From contig DAHVFH010000090.1 of assembly GCA_027317105.1 (NCBI GenBank), positions 1-6,167 on the forward strand: 6,167 bases of DNA, written 5' to 3'. Within the stretch, counting starts at the first letter, position 1; each line of letters begins with the position of its first letter. Below, in pieces: positions 1 through 6,093 of this stretch. The position numbers and the translations under genes were made by a program. The notes below the pieces were generated by a model. That model had not been told where the DNA came from, made no database searches, and saw only the letters and a program-made list of their open reading frames with translations. The stretch is from Cytophagales bacterium (GTDB lineage Bacteria > Bacteroidota > Bacteroidia > Cytophagales > Cyclobacteriaceae).

Positions 1-35
1 TCAATGTACTTGTCGATGTCCTGAAGTTTAATCAT
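1..35 (-). CDS. ABC transporter ATP-binding protein, N-terminal fragment
   Basis: Only the first 11 codons and part of the next are inside the window, read leftward from an ATG at 35-33 and giving MIKLQDIDKYI. From memory of the family, this opening is typical of MacB/LolD-like ABC ATPases of Bacteroidota, which continue into a Walker A motif about 30 residues later. Those proteins energise an FtsX/MacB-type permease that exports peptides, drugs or lipoproteins across the envelope. The Walker motifs lie outside the window, so the family call rests on the N-terminus alone. No Shine-Dalgarno sequence precedes the ATG, as is common in this phylum. The 248-bp gap to the next minus-strand gene suggests its own promoter. 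A TTATTTTG sequence on the minus strand (106-99) is one mismatch from the TAnnTTTG -7 box but has no matching -33 element. Confidence 0.55.
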   Translation of the reverse strand, partial: MIKLQDIDKYI

Positions 36-216
36 GGTAATTGGGGTTAAGGCAGATAGTTGGGCATAACCAATACATTTTTGTTTTGTTCTATTGCCCA
101 AAATAATGCCAAGTGAAAATTATGCTATTTGACGCTAAAAAGATGATTTTGTTTCAGTCGCAGCGTCCGCTATTGCAAAAGAGTGTCCGAAAATGGAGAG
201 GTTTTTGTGAAAAGTA

Positions 217-281
217 GGCAGTCACCAGAAGGCAGTTGGCAGTAACTGAGACTGTTTACTGCACCCTGAGTACTGCCAACT
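217..281. repeat. Heptad-phased CAG/CTG array with strand switch
   Basis: CAG occurs at 219, 226, 233 and 240, exactly 7 bp apart. The phase then flips to CTG at 246, 252, 259, 266 and 273, with 7-bp steps except the first (6 bp), and a final CT at 280. The other bases of each heptad vary. Because the second half is the reverse complement of the first in style, the element contains a perfect 11-bp inverted repeat, agttggcagta at 234-244 and tactgccaact at 271-281, with a 26-nt spacer. It ends 2 bp before the stop codon of the OmpA-like gene, so the minus-strand transcript would carry it immediately after the coding region. It could act as a 3' stabilising or terminating hairpin, or be a dispersed genomic repeat. 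I cannot tell which from one copy. Confidence 0.75.
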
Positions 282-283
282 TT

Positions 284-721
284 TTAAAACACAACCGGAT
301 GCAGCACCACATCCACCCTTCGGTTCATGATCTTCCCCAGATGAGAATCATTTTCAAAAACCGGATTTTCAAAACCCCAGTCTTTCGTGTGAATCATCCT
401 TTCCGGTATGTCTTTTTGGATCAACAGCCCATGAACAGTTTGGCTGCGCATTTTTGATAGCCACTCATTAAATCGTTTTCCGCCAATGTTATCGGTATGG
501 CTTACCAGCATGATCTCATACTTTTCGAAAAGGTTAGGAATGGAATCTAACCAATTGGATAACATCGTTGCTTGTTCGTCATCCATATAATAACTTCCTC
601 CACCGAAATAGATACTTTTACTGAGTTCCCCTGCAGGTGTTTGCGCACAAATTGCCGAGGTGGCTAAAAGCCCCGAGCCAATCAGTATTAACTTGAAAAA
701 TGAAGGGCGTAAACTGAGCAT
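284..721 (-). CDS. Secreted OmpA-like peptidoglycan-binding protein
   Basis: A 145-residue protein with a signal peptide (residues 1-26, predicted cut ICA|QTP) followed almost directly by one OmpA C-terminal domain (about 35-140). The domain shows SIYFGGGSYYMDDEQ at its first strand, HTDNIGG at 75-81, and the helix NEWLSKMR at 85-92. Asp77 and Arg92 are 15 residues apart, the same spacing as the Asp/Arg pair that grips the diaminopimelate of peptidoglycan in Acinetobacter OmpA. NRRVDV at 133-138 is the usual closing motif. It is much shorter than OmpA porins: there is no beta-barrel, TPR or WD segment, so it is a stand-alone periplasmic wall-binding domain. Cys25 is at the end of the signal peptide, but the preceding residues do not form a good lipobox. 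On the minus strand a TTTG (788-785) lies 19 bp ahead of TAATTTCA (765-758), a weak promoter candidate. Its partner in the envelope is unknown. Confidence 0.9.
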   Translation of the reverse strand: MLSLRPSFFKLILIGSGLLATSAICAQTPAGELSKSIYFGGGSYYMDDEQATMLSNWLDSIPNLFEKYEIMLVSHTDNIGGKRFNEWLSKMRSQTVHGLLIQKDIPERMIHTKDWGFENPVFENDSHLGKIMNRRVDVVLHPVVF

Positions 722-829
722 CTTTTGAAAATGAAATTAAATTTACAAAAAAGGGTTTGAAATTAGCCAAATCGATGCTTAAGACAAAAACAACGGTCGG
801 TAAACCAGGATGAGTGAAAAGCCTGCATT

Positions 830-909
830 CTCTGCGAACCTCCGCGTGTATTTCTTCGCGGCCTTGGTGGTAAAAAAAGTAACCGCAGAGAACGCGAAGG
901 TTCGCAGAG
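830..909. repeat. Imperfect hairpin repeat of CTCTGCG-type units
   Basis: The outer arms ctctgcgaacctccgcgt (830-847) and 892-909 are complementary at 17 of 18 positions. After a 5-nt bulge, 853-861 pairs with 883-891 at 7 of 9 positions, leaving a 21-nt A-rich loop. The left half is made of CTYYGCG-like units starting at 830, 840 and 854, with a degenerate one at 863. The right half has the complementary units CGCAGAG at 884, CGCGAAG at 893 and CGCAGAG at 903, spaced 9 to 10 bp. I recall very similar 'CTCTGCGTTCTCTGCGG' phrases scattered between genes of many Bacteroidota and other bacteria, so this is probably a copy of a dispersed intergenic repeat. It lies between divergent genes, 60 bp ahead of the next start codon, where a cruciform or RNA hairpin could affect transcription. 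Confidence 0.75.
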
Positions 910-969
910 GTTAAATACAACCAAGTAAAACAAAACTGCTTTTCAAACTCCAAATAAAAATTAGCTCCC

Positions 970-1416
970 ATGAAAAACACATCCGCCTTTTCAAGATCCT
1001 GCGCACAATTGGCTTTACTCGTGTTCTTGGCTTTGGCGTACTTTCCGCTTCTTGCTCAAAATGATAACGAACAAAAAATTGCACCGGAACTGGTAGGGAA
1101 ATGGTGCTTTATGAACATCACCGGAAGCACAGCCGATGTGCTCACCAATTCGTGCATCACCCTCAATGCCGATGGAAGTTTTGAGGCTAGCCTTGACCGG
1201 TCCGCACTACCAAATGCAAACTCGATGCCCGAACTGCAAAGCAGCGACTATGGAACATGGTGGGCAAGTGGTAATCGGCTATATTACAATTCATCTACCA
1301 ACGGAAAGGGCGCCTACTCTTTTCAGAAAGTGAATCATCCGCGGTTGCCAAACACCCCCATGATCCTGATCAACGGAATTGCCTTTGTCACTGCGTCATC
1401 ACATGATGCGTGGTGA
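970..1416 (+). CDS. Small secreted lipocalin-like protein of unknown role
   Basis: A 148-residue protein starting MKNTSAFSRS with a signal peptide to about residue 29 (hydrophobic stretch 14-28, cut LLA|QND). The mature part opens with ELVGKWCF (40-47), followed by ITLNADGSFE (63-72) and DYGTWWASGNRLYYNS (93-108). This pattern of a G-x-W start, an 'NADGSF' turn and a 'GTW...G..L' strand is what many small extracytoplasmic lipocalin-like or calycin-like beta-barrel domains of Bacteroidota show. Cys46 and Cys62 are the only cysteines after the signal peptide and could form a disulfide. No enzyme motif is visible, so ligand and function are unknown. The start has no Shine-Dalgarno sequence and no good TAnnTTTG box was found upstream; the hairpin repeat occupies that space. 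The stop is followed within 3 bp by a heptad repeat. Confidence 0.8.
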   Translation: MKNTSAFSRSCAQLALLVFLALAYFPLLAQNDNEQKIAPELVGKWCFMNITGSTADVLTNSCITLNADGSFEASLDRSALPNANSMPELQSSDYGTWWASGNRLYYNSSTNGKGAYSFQKVNHPRLPNTPMILINGIAFVTASSHDAW

Positions 1417-1419
1417 GGG

Positions 1420-1468
1420 CTGGGTACTCGATACTGGCCACTCGATTCTAGGTTCTAGATTCTAGTGC
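1420..1468. repeat. Heptad-phased CT array
   Basis: Seven consecutive 7-bp units begin with CT at 1420, 1427, 1434, 1441, 1448, 1455 and 1462: ctgggta, ctcgata, ctggcca, ctcgatt, ctaggtt, ctagatt and ctagtgc. The consensus is roughly CTNGNTN. TTCTAG recurs three times at exactly 7-bp steps (1446, 1453, 1460). The array starts 3 bp after the stop of the secreted protein gene and ends 22 bp before the stop of the convergent S10 peptidase gene, so it fills most of the gap between two converging transcripts. Its units differ from those of the CAG/CTG array at 217-281 but share the 7-bp period and the position next to a stop codon. There is no T-run or GC-rich stem, so it is not a normal intrinsic terminator. 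Confidence 0.75.
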
Positions 1469-1490
1469 TCGAAGCTAATGACTTAGTTGC

Positions 1491-2987
1491 TTAATACTTC
1501 GCAGGTTGCCCCGGAGCTGGTGTTGACTTCTTGATGAAATCGCGGATATGATCGGTGGAAGTTGCTAAATCTTCCGCACGCAAATACATCATGTGCCCGC
1601 TTCGATAGCCTTCAAAACGCATGCGGTCTTTTAGTTTTCCGCTCGGGTCGATTTGCCACATCGAATACTTTGCATCAAAATAAGTGCAAGCACCATCGTA
1701 GTACCCGGATTGAATCATCAGGTGCATGTATGGATTTTCAGCCATGGCCTGTCGTAGATTATCGCCAGTATGGTCGTCTTTATTATCCCAGGGATGCACC
1801 GGTCCGAACATATTGTATTTTATGTCCGTCTTATATTTCAGCACTTCGCGCAAATAATAATTAATGGCGGGGGTAAACGAATGCAGCCAGGAAGTGAGTT
1901 CCGAATTGTAATCCGGGTTTTCGCCCGCTTCCATTTTATCAAGGCCCAGATAGCGCGAATCCAAACGGCCTATTGTAAAGTCTTTATCACGAAGCAGTTC
2001 TTTCCAAAAAAACTGAACCGGTATGGAGAGGTTGTGTTGCAAAATTGATTTTTCTGATAGCCCTGAATAGCGTGACATTTTTGCGGCTATCTGTTTTCGC
2101 TTGGAGTCATCAATAAATCCTCCTTGCGAAAGTGCGGGAATCAATTCATTGATCGTGAATGTTTCCACTTCGGGCAGCATATCCTTCAAGTCTTTTTGTT
2201 GAAGGTCAGAAGGCAATGCTTTTTGATACCAGGCAGCGGCAGCAAAATAAGGGAGGTTCAACGCATCACCAACAGGGCCATCGCGCTTAATCCCTAATTC
2301 GGTGGGAGAAACTAAAATCACTCCATTCAAATACATCCATTGTGCATTTTGCAATTCGAGTGCCAGGCCAGAAACCCGGGTAGTACCATAGCTTTCGCCA
2401 ATCAAATATTTTGGTGAAGTCCAACGGTTGTTGCGCGACACAAACGTATTGAGCCACTCGGCCAAGTAGGTAATGTCTGCTTTTACTCCAAAGAAGACGG
2501 AGCGCTCGGCTTTTGGATCTAAGATGCGCGAGAAGCCACAGTTTACCGGGTCAACATAAAGAATGTCGGCCACATCCAAAATGGAATTCGGGTTTTCGCG
2601 AATGCCGTAAGGTTGCACGGGATAGCCCTCGTCATCAATGTTCAACAACTTGGGACCCGTATAGGCAATGTGCATCCAAACAGAGGCCGACCCTGGCCCA
2701 CCATTAAACGACAAGATCAATGGGCGCTTGCTTTTATCGGATACATCAGAACGCTCATAGTATGTATAAAAAAGAGAGGCAATTACTTTTCCATCTTTAT
2801 CCCATACAGGCTGTGTTCCGGCTGTTGCTTTGTAAGGAACTACTTTTCCTTTGATCGTGACTTGGCTTGTGGATGTCACCGCAGATTCCGCAGGGAGTGT
2901 GCGATCAGCGGGAGTTGCTGTTGGCTTCTCCTGAGAGAATGAAACAAAAGCAATTGGCAAAATGAAAAGGCAAAAAAGATATTTCAT
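1491..2987 (-). CDS. Secreted S10 serine carboxypeptidase family protein
   Basis: Peptidase family S10 enzymes remove C-terminal residues from peptides using a Ser-Asp-His triad on an alpha/beta-hydrolase fold. Counted from the ATG at 2987 (498 residues), the oxyanion loop NGGPGSAS is at 95-102, the nucleophile elbow GESYGT has Ser199, the acid is Asp431 in SGYYDGACT, and the base is His465 in RSGHMMYLR. The triad is complete. The loop has GPGSAS where eukaryotic carboxypeptidases have GPGCSS. The start at 2987 is preferred because it gives a clean signal peptide (MKYLFCLFILPIAFVSFS|QEK). The frame stays open to an ATG at 3065, but that would add 26 polar residues before the signal peptide. 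ATGs at 2996 and 2993 are also possible. The protein is probably periplasmic and involved in peptide scavenging. It stands alone: the gene to its right is divergent and the one to its left convergent. Confidence 0.93.
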   Translation of the reverse strand: MKYLFCLFILPIAFVSFSQEKPTATPADRTLPAESAVTSTSQVTIKGKVVPYKATAGTQPVWDKDGKVIASLFYTYYERSDVSDKSKRPLILSFNGGPGSASVWMHIAYTGPKLLNIDDEGYPVQPYGIRENPNSILDVADILYVDPVNCGFSRILDPKAERSVFFGVKADITYLAEWLNTFVSRNNRWTSPKYLIGESYGTTRVSGLALELQNAQWMYLNGVILVSPTELGIKRDGPVGDALNLPYFAAAAWYQKALPSDLQQKDLKDMLPEVETFTINELIPALSQGGFIDDSKRKQIAAKMSRYSGLSEKSILQHNLSIPVQFFWKELLRDKDFTIGRLDSRYLGLDKMEAGENPDYNSELTSWLHSFTPAINYYLREVLKYKTDIKYNMFGPVHPWDNKDDHTGDNLRQAMAENPYMHLMIQSGYYDGACTYFDAKYSMWQIDPSGKLKDRMRFEGYRSGHMMYLRAEDLATSTDHIRDFIKKSTPAPGQPAKY

Positions 2988-3104
2988 AGTCATCATTTTC
3001 AATTTAATGAACGTTAAGTATGCTCCACGGGGAACAGTGTGGTAAATATCTGATAAAAAATACATATAAGGTAACAGAGTTTTTATAGACAGCTGTTGAA
3101 CCTA

Positions 3105-3138
3105 TTTGAAAGGCGGAATCCAGAATTTTCTATTTTTG
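3105..3138 (+). promoter_or_regulatory. Bacteroidota-type promoter of glnS
   Basis: TTTG at 3105-3108 and TATTTTTG at 3131-3138 fit the -33 TTTG and -7 TAnnTTTG consensus of the primary sigma factor of Bacteroidota, with a 22-bp spacer that is at the long end of the accepted range. The start codon is 18 bp past the -7 box, so transcription would begin about 10 to 15 nt before the ATG, leaving a very short leader. The leader has no Shine-Dalgarno sequence. Confidence 0.55.
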
Positions 3139-3156
3139 CTCTTTTAAAACTGATCA

Positions 3157-4800
3157 ATGGCTGACGAAAAGAGTTTAAACTTTATTGAAGAAATTGTAGA
3201 GGCGGACTTGGCCGCGGGCAAATACAAAACTATTGCCACGCGCTTTCCTCCCGAGCCCAACGGCTACCTGCACTTGGGCCACGCTAAGAGCATCTGCCTC
3301 AACTTTGGCCTCGCGCTGAAGTATGGAGGCAAAACCAACCTGCGCTTTGACGACACCAACCCGGTGACCGAAGAAACCGAATACGTTGATAACATCAAGC
3401 AAGATGTGCAGTGGCTGGGCTTCCAGTGGGCTGAAGAACTGTATGCCTCAGATTACTTTCCGCAGCTCTATGAATTTGCCGTGAAGCTTATCAAGAAAGG
3501 TCTCGCCTATGTGGACGACAGCACTAGCGATGAGATGGCCCGTCAAAAAGGAACGCCTACCCAGTTGGGGGTAAACAATCAATACCGCAACCGCTCTATC
3601 GAAGAAAATCTGCGACTGTTTACTGAGATGAAAGAAGGGAAGCACCCCGATGGCAGCAAAGTACTGCGCGCCAAAATCGACATGGGTCATGTGAACATGC
3701 TCATGCGCGACCCGGTGATCTACCGCATCAAGCATGCGGACCATCACCGCACAGGCAACACGTGGTGCATCTACCCAATGTACGACTTCGCCCACGGCCA
3801 AAGTGACTCGATCGAGCACATCACGCACAGCATCTGCACGTTGGAGTTTGTGCCTCATCGCGAGCTCTACAACTGGTTCATTGAAAATCTTGAGATTTAT
3901 CCTTCGAAACAATATGAGTTTGCCCGATTGAATATGACCTACACCATGATGAGCAAGCGTAAGCTACTGCAACTGGTGGAGGAAAATATCGTGAACGGTT
4001 GGGACGACCCACGCATGCCCACGCTCAGTGGTGTAAGGCGCAGGGGTTATACACCTGAAAGTTTGCGTGAGTTTTGCGACAAGATCGGGGTGGCCAAGCG
4101 CGACAACCTGATCGACATTAGCCTGTTGGAGTTTTGTGTGCGTGAACACCTGAATAAAATTGCCCAACGTAGGATGGTGGTTTTTGATCCGCTGAAAGTG
4201 GTGATCACCAACTACCCGGAGGGCGAAACGGAATTGATGCCTAGCGAGAACAATACAGAAGCAGAAAATGCCGGTGTACGCCAGATGCCGTTCGGTAGTG
4301 AGTTGTGGATTGAGCGCGAAGACTTTATGGAGAACCCCCCGAAAAAATATTTCCGTCTTGCGCCTGGCCAAATGGTAAGGTTGAAAAGTGGATTCATTAT
4401 AAAATGCGAGGAGGCCATCAAAGACACCGAAGGAAATGTAACGGAATTGCATTGCACTTATTTCCCAGAAAGCCGTAGTGGCTCTGACAAATCAGGGCTA
4501 CATGCCAAGGGTGTGATCCACTGGGTAAATGTGCAACACGCGGTGCCGGTAGAGATTCGTTTGTACGATCATCTCTTTTTGAAAGAAGACATGAGTTCCA
4601 TTGACGATGATTTCAGAAATCATCTGAACCCGGATTCGCTGCAAGTTTTGCCTCAGGTATATGCCGAACCCGAAGTAGCGAAAGCCAGTGTTGGCGAACA
4701 TTTTCAATTTTTGAGAATGGGCTATTTTTGTATGGATCCGGATTCCACCAAAGAGAAGTTAGTGTTTAATCGAACGGTGACGTTGAGAGATAGCAAGTAG
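3157..4800 (+). CDS. glnS: Glutamine--tRNA ligase (GlnRS)
   Basis: A class I aminoacyl-tRNA synthetase that charges tRNA-Gln with glutamine using ATP in the cytoplasm. At 547 residues it is close to the 554 of the E. coli enzyme and is readily alignable by eye over its full length. The HIGH motif appears as HLGH at 39-42 within RFPPEPNGYLHLGHAKS, FDDTNP follows about 25 residues later, and the KMSKS-type loop is MMSKR at 264-268. The Rossmann catalytic core spans roughly 25-335, and the two beta-barrel anticodon-binding domains follow, with GVIHWVNVQHAVPVEIRLYD near 452-471 and FNRTVTLRD at the end. There is no YqeY-like extension. Having GlnRS means the cell need not make Gln-tRNA by amidating Glu-tRNA. 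The gene is a single unit, divergent from the S10 peptidase. Its codons look richer in G and C than those of the genes to its right, as expected for a well-expressed housekeeping gene. Confidence 0.98.
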   Translation: MADEKSLNFIEEIVEADLAAGKYKTIATRFPPEPNGYLHLGHAKSICLNFGLALKYGGKTNLRFDDTNPVTEETEYVDNIKQDVQWLGFQWAEELYASDYFPQLYEFAVKLIKKGLAYVDDSTSDEMARQKGTPTQLGVNNQYRNRSIEENLRLFTEMKEGKHPDGSKVLRAKIDMGHVNMLMRDPVIYRIKHADHHRTGNTWCIYPMYDFAHGQSDSIEHITHSICTLEFVPHRELYNWFIENLEIYPSKQYEFARLNMTYTMMSKRKLLQLVEENIVNGWDDPRMPTLSGVRRRGYTPESLREFCDKIGVAKRDNLIDISLLEFCVREHLNKIAQRRMVVFDPLKVVITNYPEGETELMPSENNTEAENAGVRQMPFGSELWIEREDFMENPPKKYFRLAPGQMVRLKSGFIIKCEEAIKDTEGNVTELHCTYFPESRSGSDKSGLHAKGVIHWVNVQHAVPVEIRLYDHLFLKEDMSSIDDDFRNHLNPDSLQVLPQVYAEPEVAKASVGEHFQFLRMGYFCMDPDSTKEKLVFNRTVTLRDSK

Positions 4801-4965
4801 GTGCCGTTTTTGGATCGTTGAACATCAACCCCTTAGAAAACGATAGACTTTCGCCCTCCTTGTTCTGCTCTTTAATAAAAGTTTGGTCCATTGTAGAAGG
4901 AGCCAAGAATAGCGCTTTAGTTTTACTTCAGGAAAATCAATAATTATTCTACCTTGTAAAATAAT

Positions 4966-5631
4966 ATGATCCGGATTACATTACTGCTCTTGGCATTGAC
5001 ATCAGGCATAAAAACTCACGCCCAAATTCTTCCAAAGGAGCAACAGCAACTTGATTCAATTGAAACTAAAAAGGATGGTGTGCCCTTTTTTTTCTTTGAT
5101 GATTTTTCGGACAACCGGAATAGTTGGCCTCTATTTTCGACTGCAGATCATGAAATGACCATCACTTCTGGCCAACTAAAAATAACGGGGATTTCTGATC
5201 AATTAAATTATAGGGCTTGGAGGATCTTAGAAAAATTAGACCTAAATAAGGATTTCAGTTGCTCGGTGTCGGCAACGTGGATTGAAGGTGCTGGCAACAA
5301 CGGATTCGGGCTAGAATACTGCTCCAATAGTTCTCTGGAGTCATTCAATCTTTTCAATATCTCAAATAGCGGGTATTATGAGATTATAAAATTCAAGAGT
5401 CAATGGATCACCCTTAAGCCCTGGACGGCTTCTTCTTTCATCAATAAGGGGAATGCCGCTAATGTCCTTCGAATTGAAAAGACAGGTAATGACATTCACT
5501 ATTTCATCAATGAACATTTGGTTGACAAATTCCCGATCGACAGTGAGTATGGTAAAATGTTTGGCGTTCGAGTTTTGGCTAATCAAACCGTAGTGTTTGA
5601 CAATTTTGAATTGCAAGGAATTGCAAAATAA
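4966..5631 (+). CDS. Secreted protein with concanavalin-like beta-sandwich domain
   Basis: A 221-residue protein with a short signal peptide (MIRITLLLLALTSGIKTHA|Q, cut after 19). A linker rich in Gln, Glu and Lys (20-37) leads to one domain that starts FFFFDDFSDNRNSW (41-54) and closes FDNFELQG (about 211-218). This 'DDFSDN..W ... G.L.I' opening and 'DNFEL' ending are characteristic of laminin-G or concanavalin-like jelly-roll domains, the fold shared with DUF1080 and related sugar-binding modules. I see no catalytic motif, so binding of a carbohydrate or other envelope ligand is an inference from fold alone. The gene is 165 bp after glnS; TACCTTGT at 4950-4957 is a poor -7 match. Its codons look more A/T-rich than those of glnS, which could mean lower expression or later acquisition. 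Confidence 0.75.
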   Translation: MIRITLLLLALTSGIKTHAQILPKEQQQLDSIETKKDGVPFFFFDDFSDNRNSWPLFSTADHEMTITSGQLKITGISDQLNYRAWRILEKLDLNKDFSCSVSATWIEGAGNNGFGLEYCSNSSLESFNLFNISNSGYYEIIKFKSQWITLKPWTASSFINKGNAANVLRIEKTGNDIHYFINEHLVDKFPIDSEYGKMFGVRVLANQTVVFDNFELQGIAK

Positions 5632-5667
5632 TCTCAAAAGATCGCTAATATCGCTTCTTCCTATCCA

Positions 5668-5701
5668 TCAAATTCATTAATAATTTGACTGACCCTTTTT
5701 T
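5668..5701 (+). terminator. Weak intrinsic terminator candidate
   Basis: The 7-bp arms tcaaatt (5668-5674) and aatttga (5682-5688) enclose a 7-nt loop, and a run of six T follows at 5696-5701. It lies 37 bp after the stop of the beta-sandwich protein gene. The stem is A/T-rich and the T-run is 7 nt away, so it would be weak. Confidence 0.3.
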
Positions 5702-5719
5702 CGATTTGTAGGTTTTAAA

Positions 5720-6019
5720 TCAGTTGGCTTCAACCTCTTTCCAAAATGATTCAACATAGTGATTAAACGTTTCTGGTTGTTCGATGAACGGGAAATGGCC
5801 GCAATTCTCAATAACTATCAGTCGGGAATTTGGTATTTTATTTTTATAGACTGGTGCGGAAATTTTAACCGCTGGCTCCTGATCGCCATAGATAATCAGT
5901 GTGGGTGCGATAATCCTTTCCAGTTTAGTGGTAATATCGAAGGCATATAACTCAGGGCCGATGTGTTCAAAGGTCTTGGCGCGTTTAAAATAATCATTTG
6001 GCAGTTTTATTTTGAGCAT
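5720..6019 (-). pseudogene. Alpha/beta hydrolase, C-terminal remnant
   Basis: The 99-residue open frame matches only the last third of an alpha/beta hydrolase of the proline-iminopeptidase or haloalkane-dehalogenase-like kind. It shows strand 7 with the acid loop APTLIIYGDQEP (Asp46) and strand 8 with the catalytic His in GHFPFIEQPETF (His75). These enzymes are usually about 260 to 320 residues. The oxyanion loop (HGGPG or similar) and the nucleophile elbow G-x-S-x-G, which come first, are missing, so it cannot be a working hydrolase by itself. Reading upstream in frame there are only six sense codons before a TGA at 6040-6038. The missing part is not present in the remaining 130 bp. The break lies close to the start of a possible mobile-element gene at 6094, so insertion or an associated deletion is the likely cause. 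A functional short protein starting at 6019 cannot be excluded. Confidence 0.7.
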
Positions 6020-6093
6020 AGCCAGTTTGGGTGTATTTCAAAATTACACAGGAAGCATTAATTTTATAGAATTCAAATTAAAACCCAATACAG

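Noticed and set aside
95..112. Sigma-54-like promoter on the minus strand (TTGGCA ... GGGCA) ahead of the ABC ATPase gene
   Set aside because: The invariant GG and GC are separated by 11 bp rather than the strictly required 10, and the -24 element is incomplete.
284..721. OmpA-like protein as a lipoprotein anchored at Cys25
   Set aside because: The residues before Cys25 (TSAI) do not fit a lipobox, which needs Gly, Ala or Ser at -1. Cleavage after Ala26 is more plausible.
618..980. 120-codon minus-strand open frame spanning the divergent intergenic region
   Set aside because: It overlaps the start of the OmpA-like gene in another frame, runs through the hairpin repeat and shows no recognisable protein features.
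1420..1468. CRISPR-like or minisatellite array
   Set aside because: Units are 7 bp with no spacers and are not identical. There are no cas genes nearby.
2988..3065. 26-residue N-terminal extension of the S10 peptidase from an ATG at 3065
   Set aside because: It would place polar residues ahead of a normal signal peptide. The ATG at 2987 gives a typical exported protein, so the upstream frame is taken as chance.
3448..4452. Long antisense open frames (154 and 162 codons) inside glnS
   Set aside because: They are complements of the strongly conserved glnS frame and have odd compositions. Long antisense frames are common opposite GC-richer genes.
4814..4844. Inverted repeat atcgtt/aacgat after glnS as a terminator
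   Set aside because: Only 6 bp with a 19-nt loop and no T-run after it.
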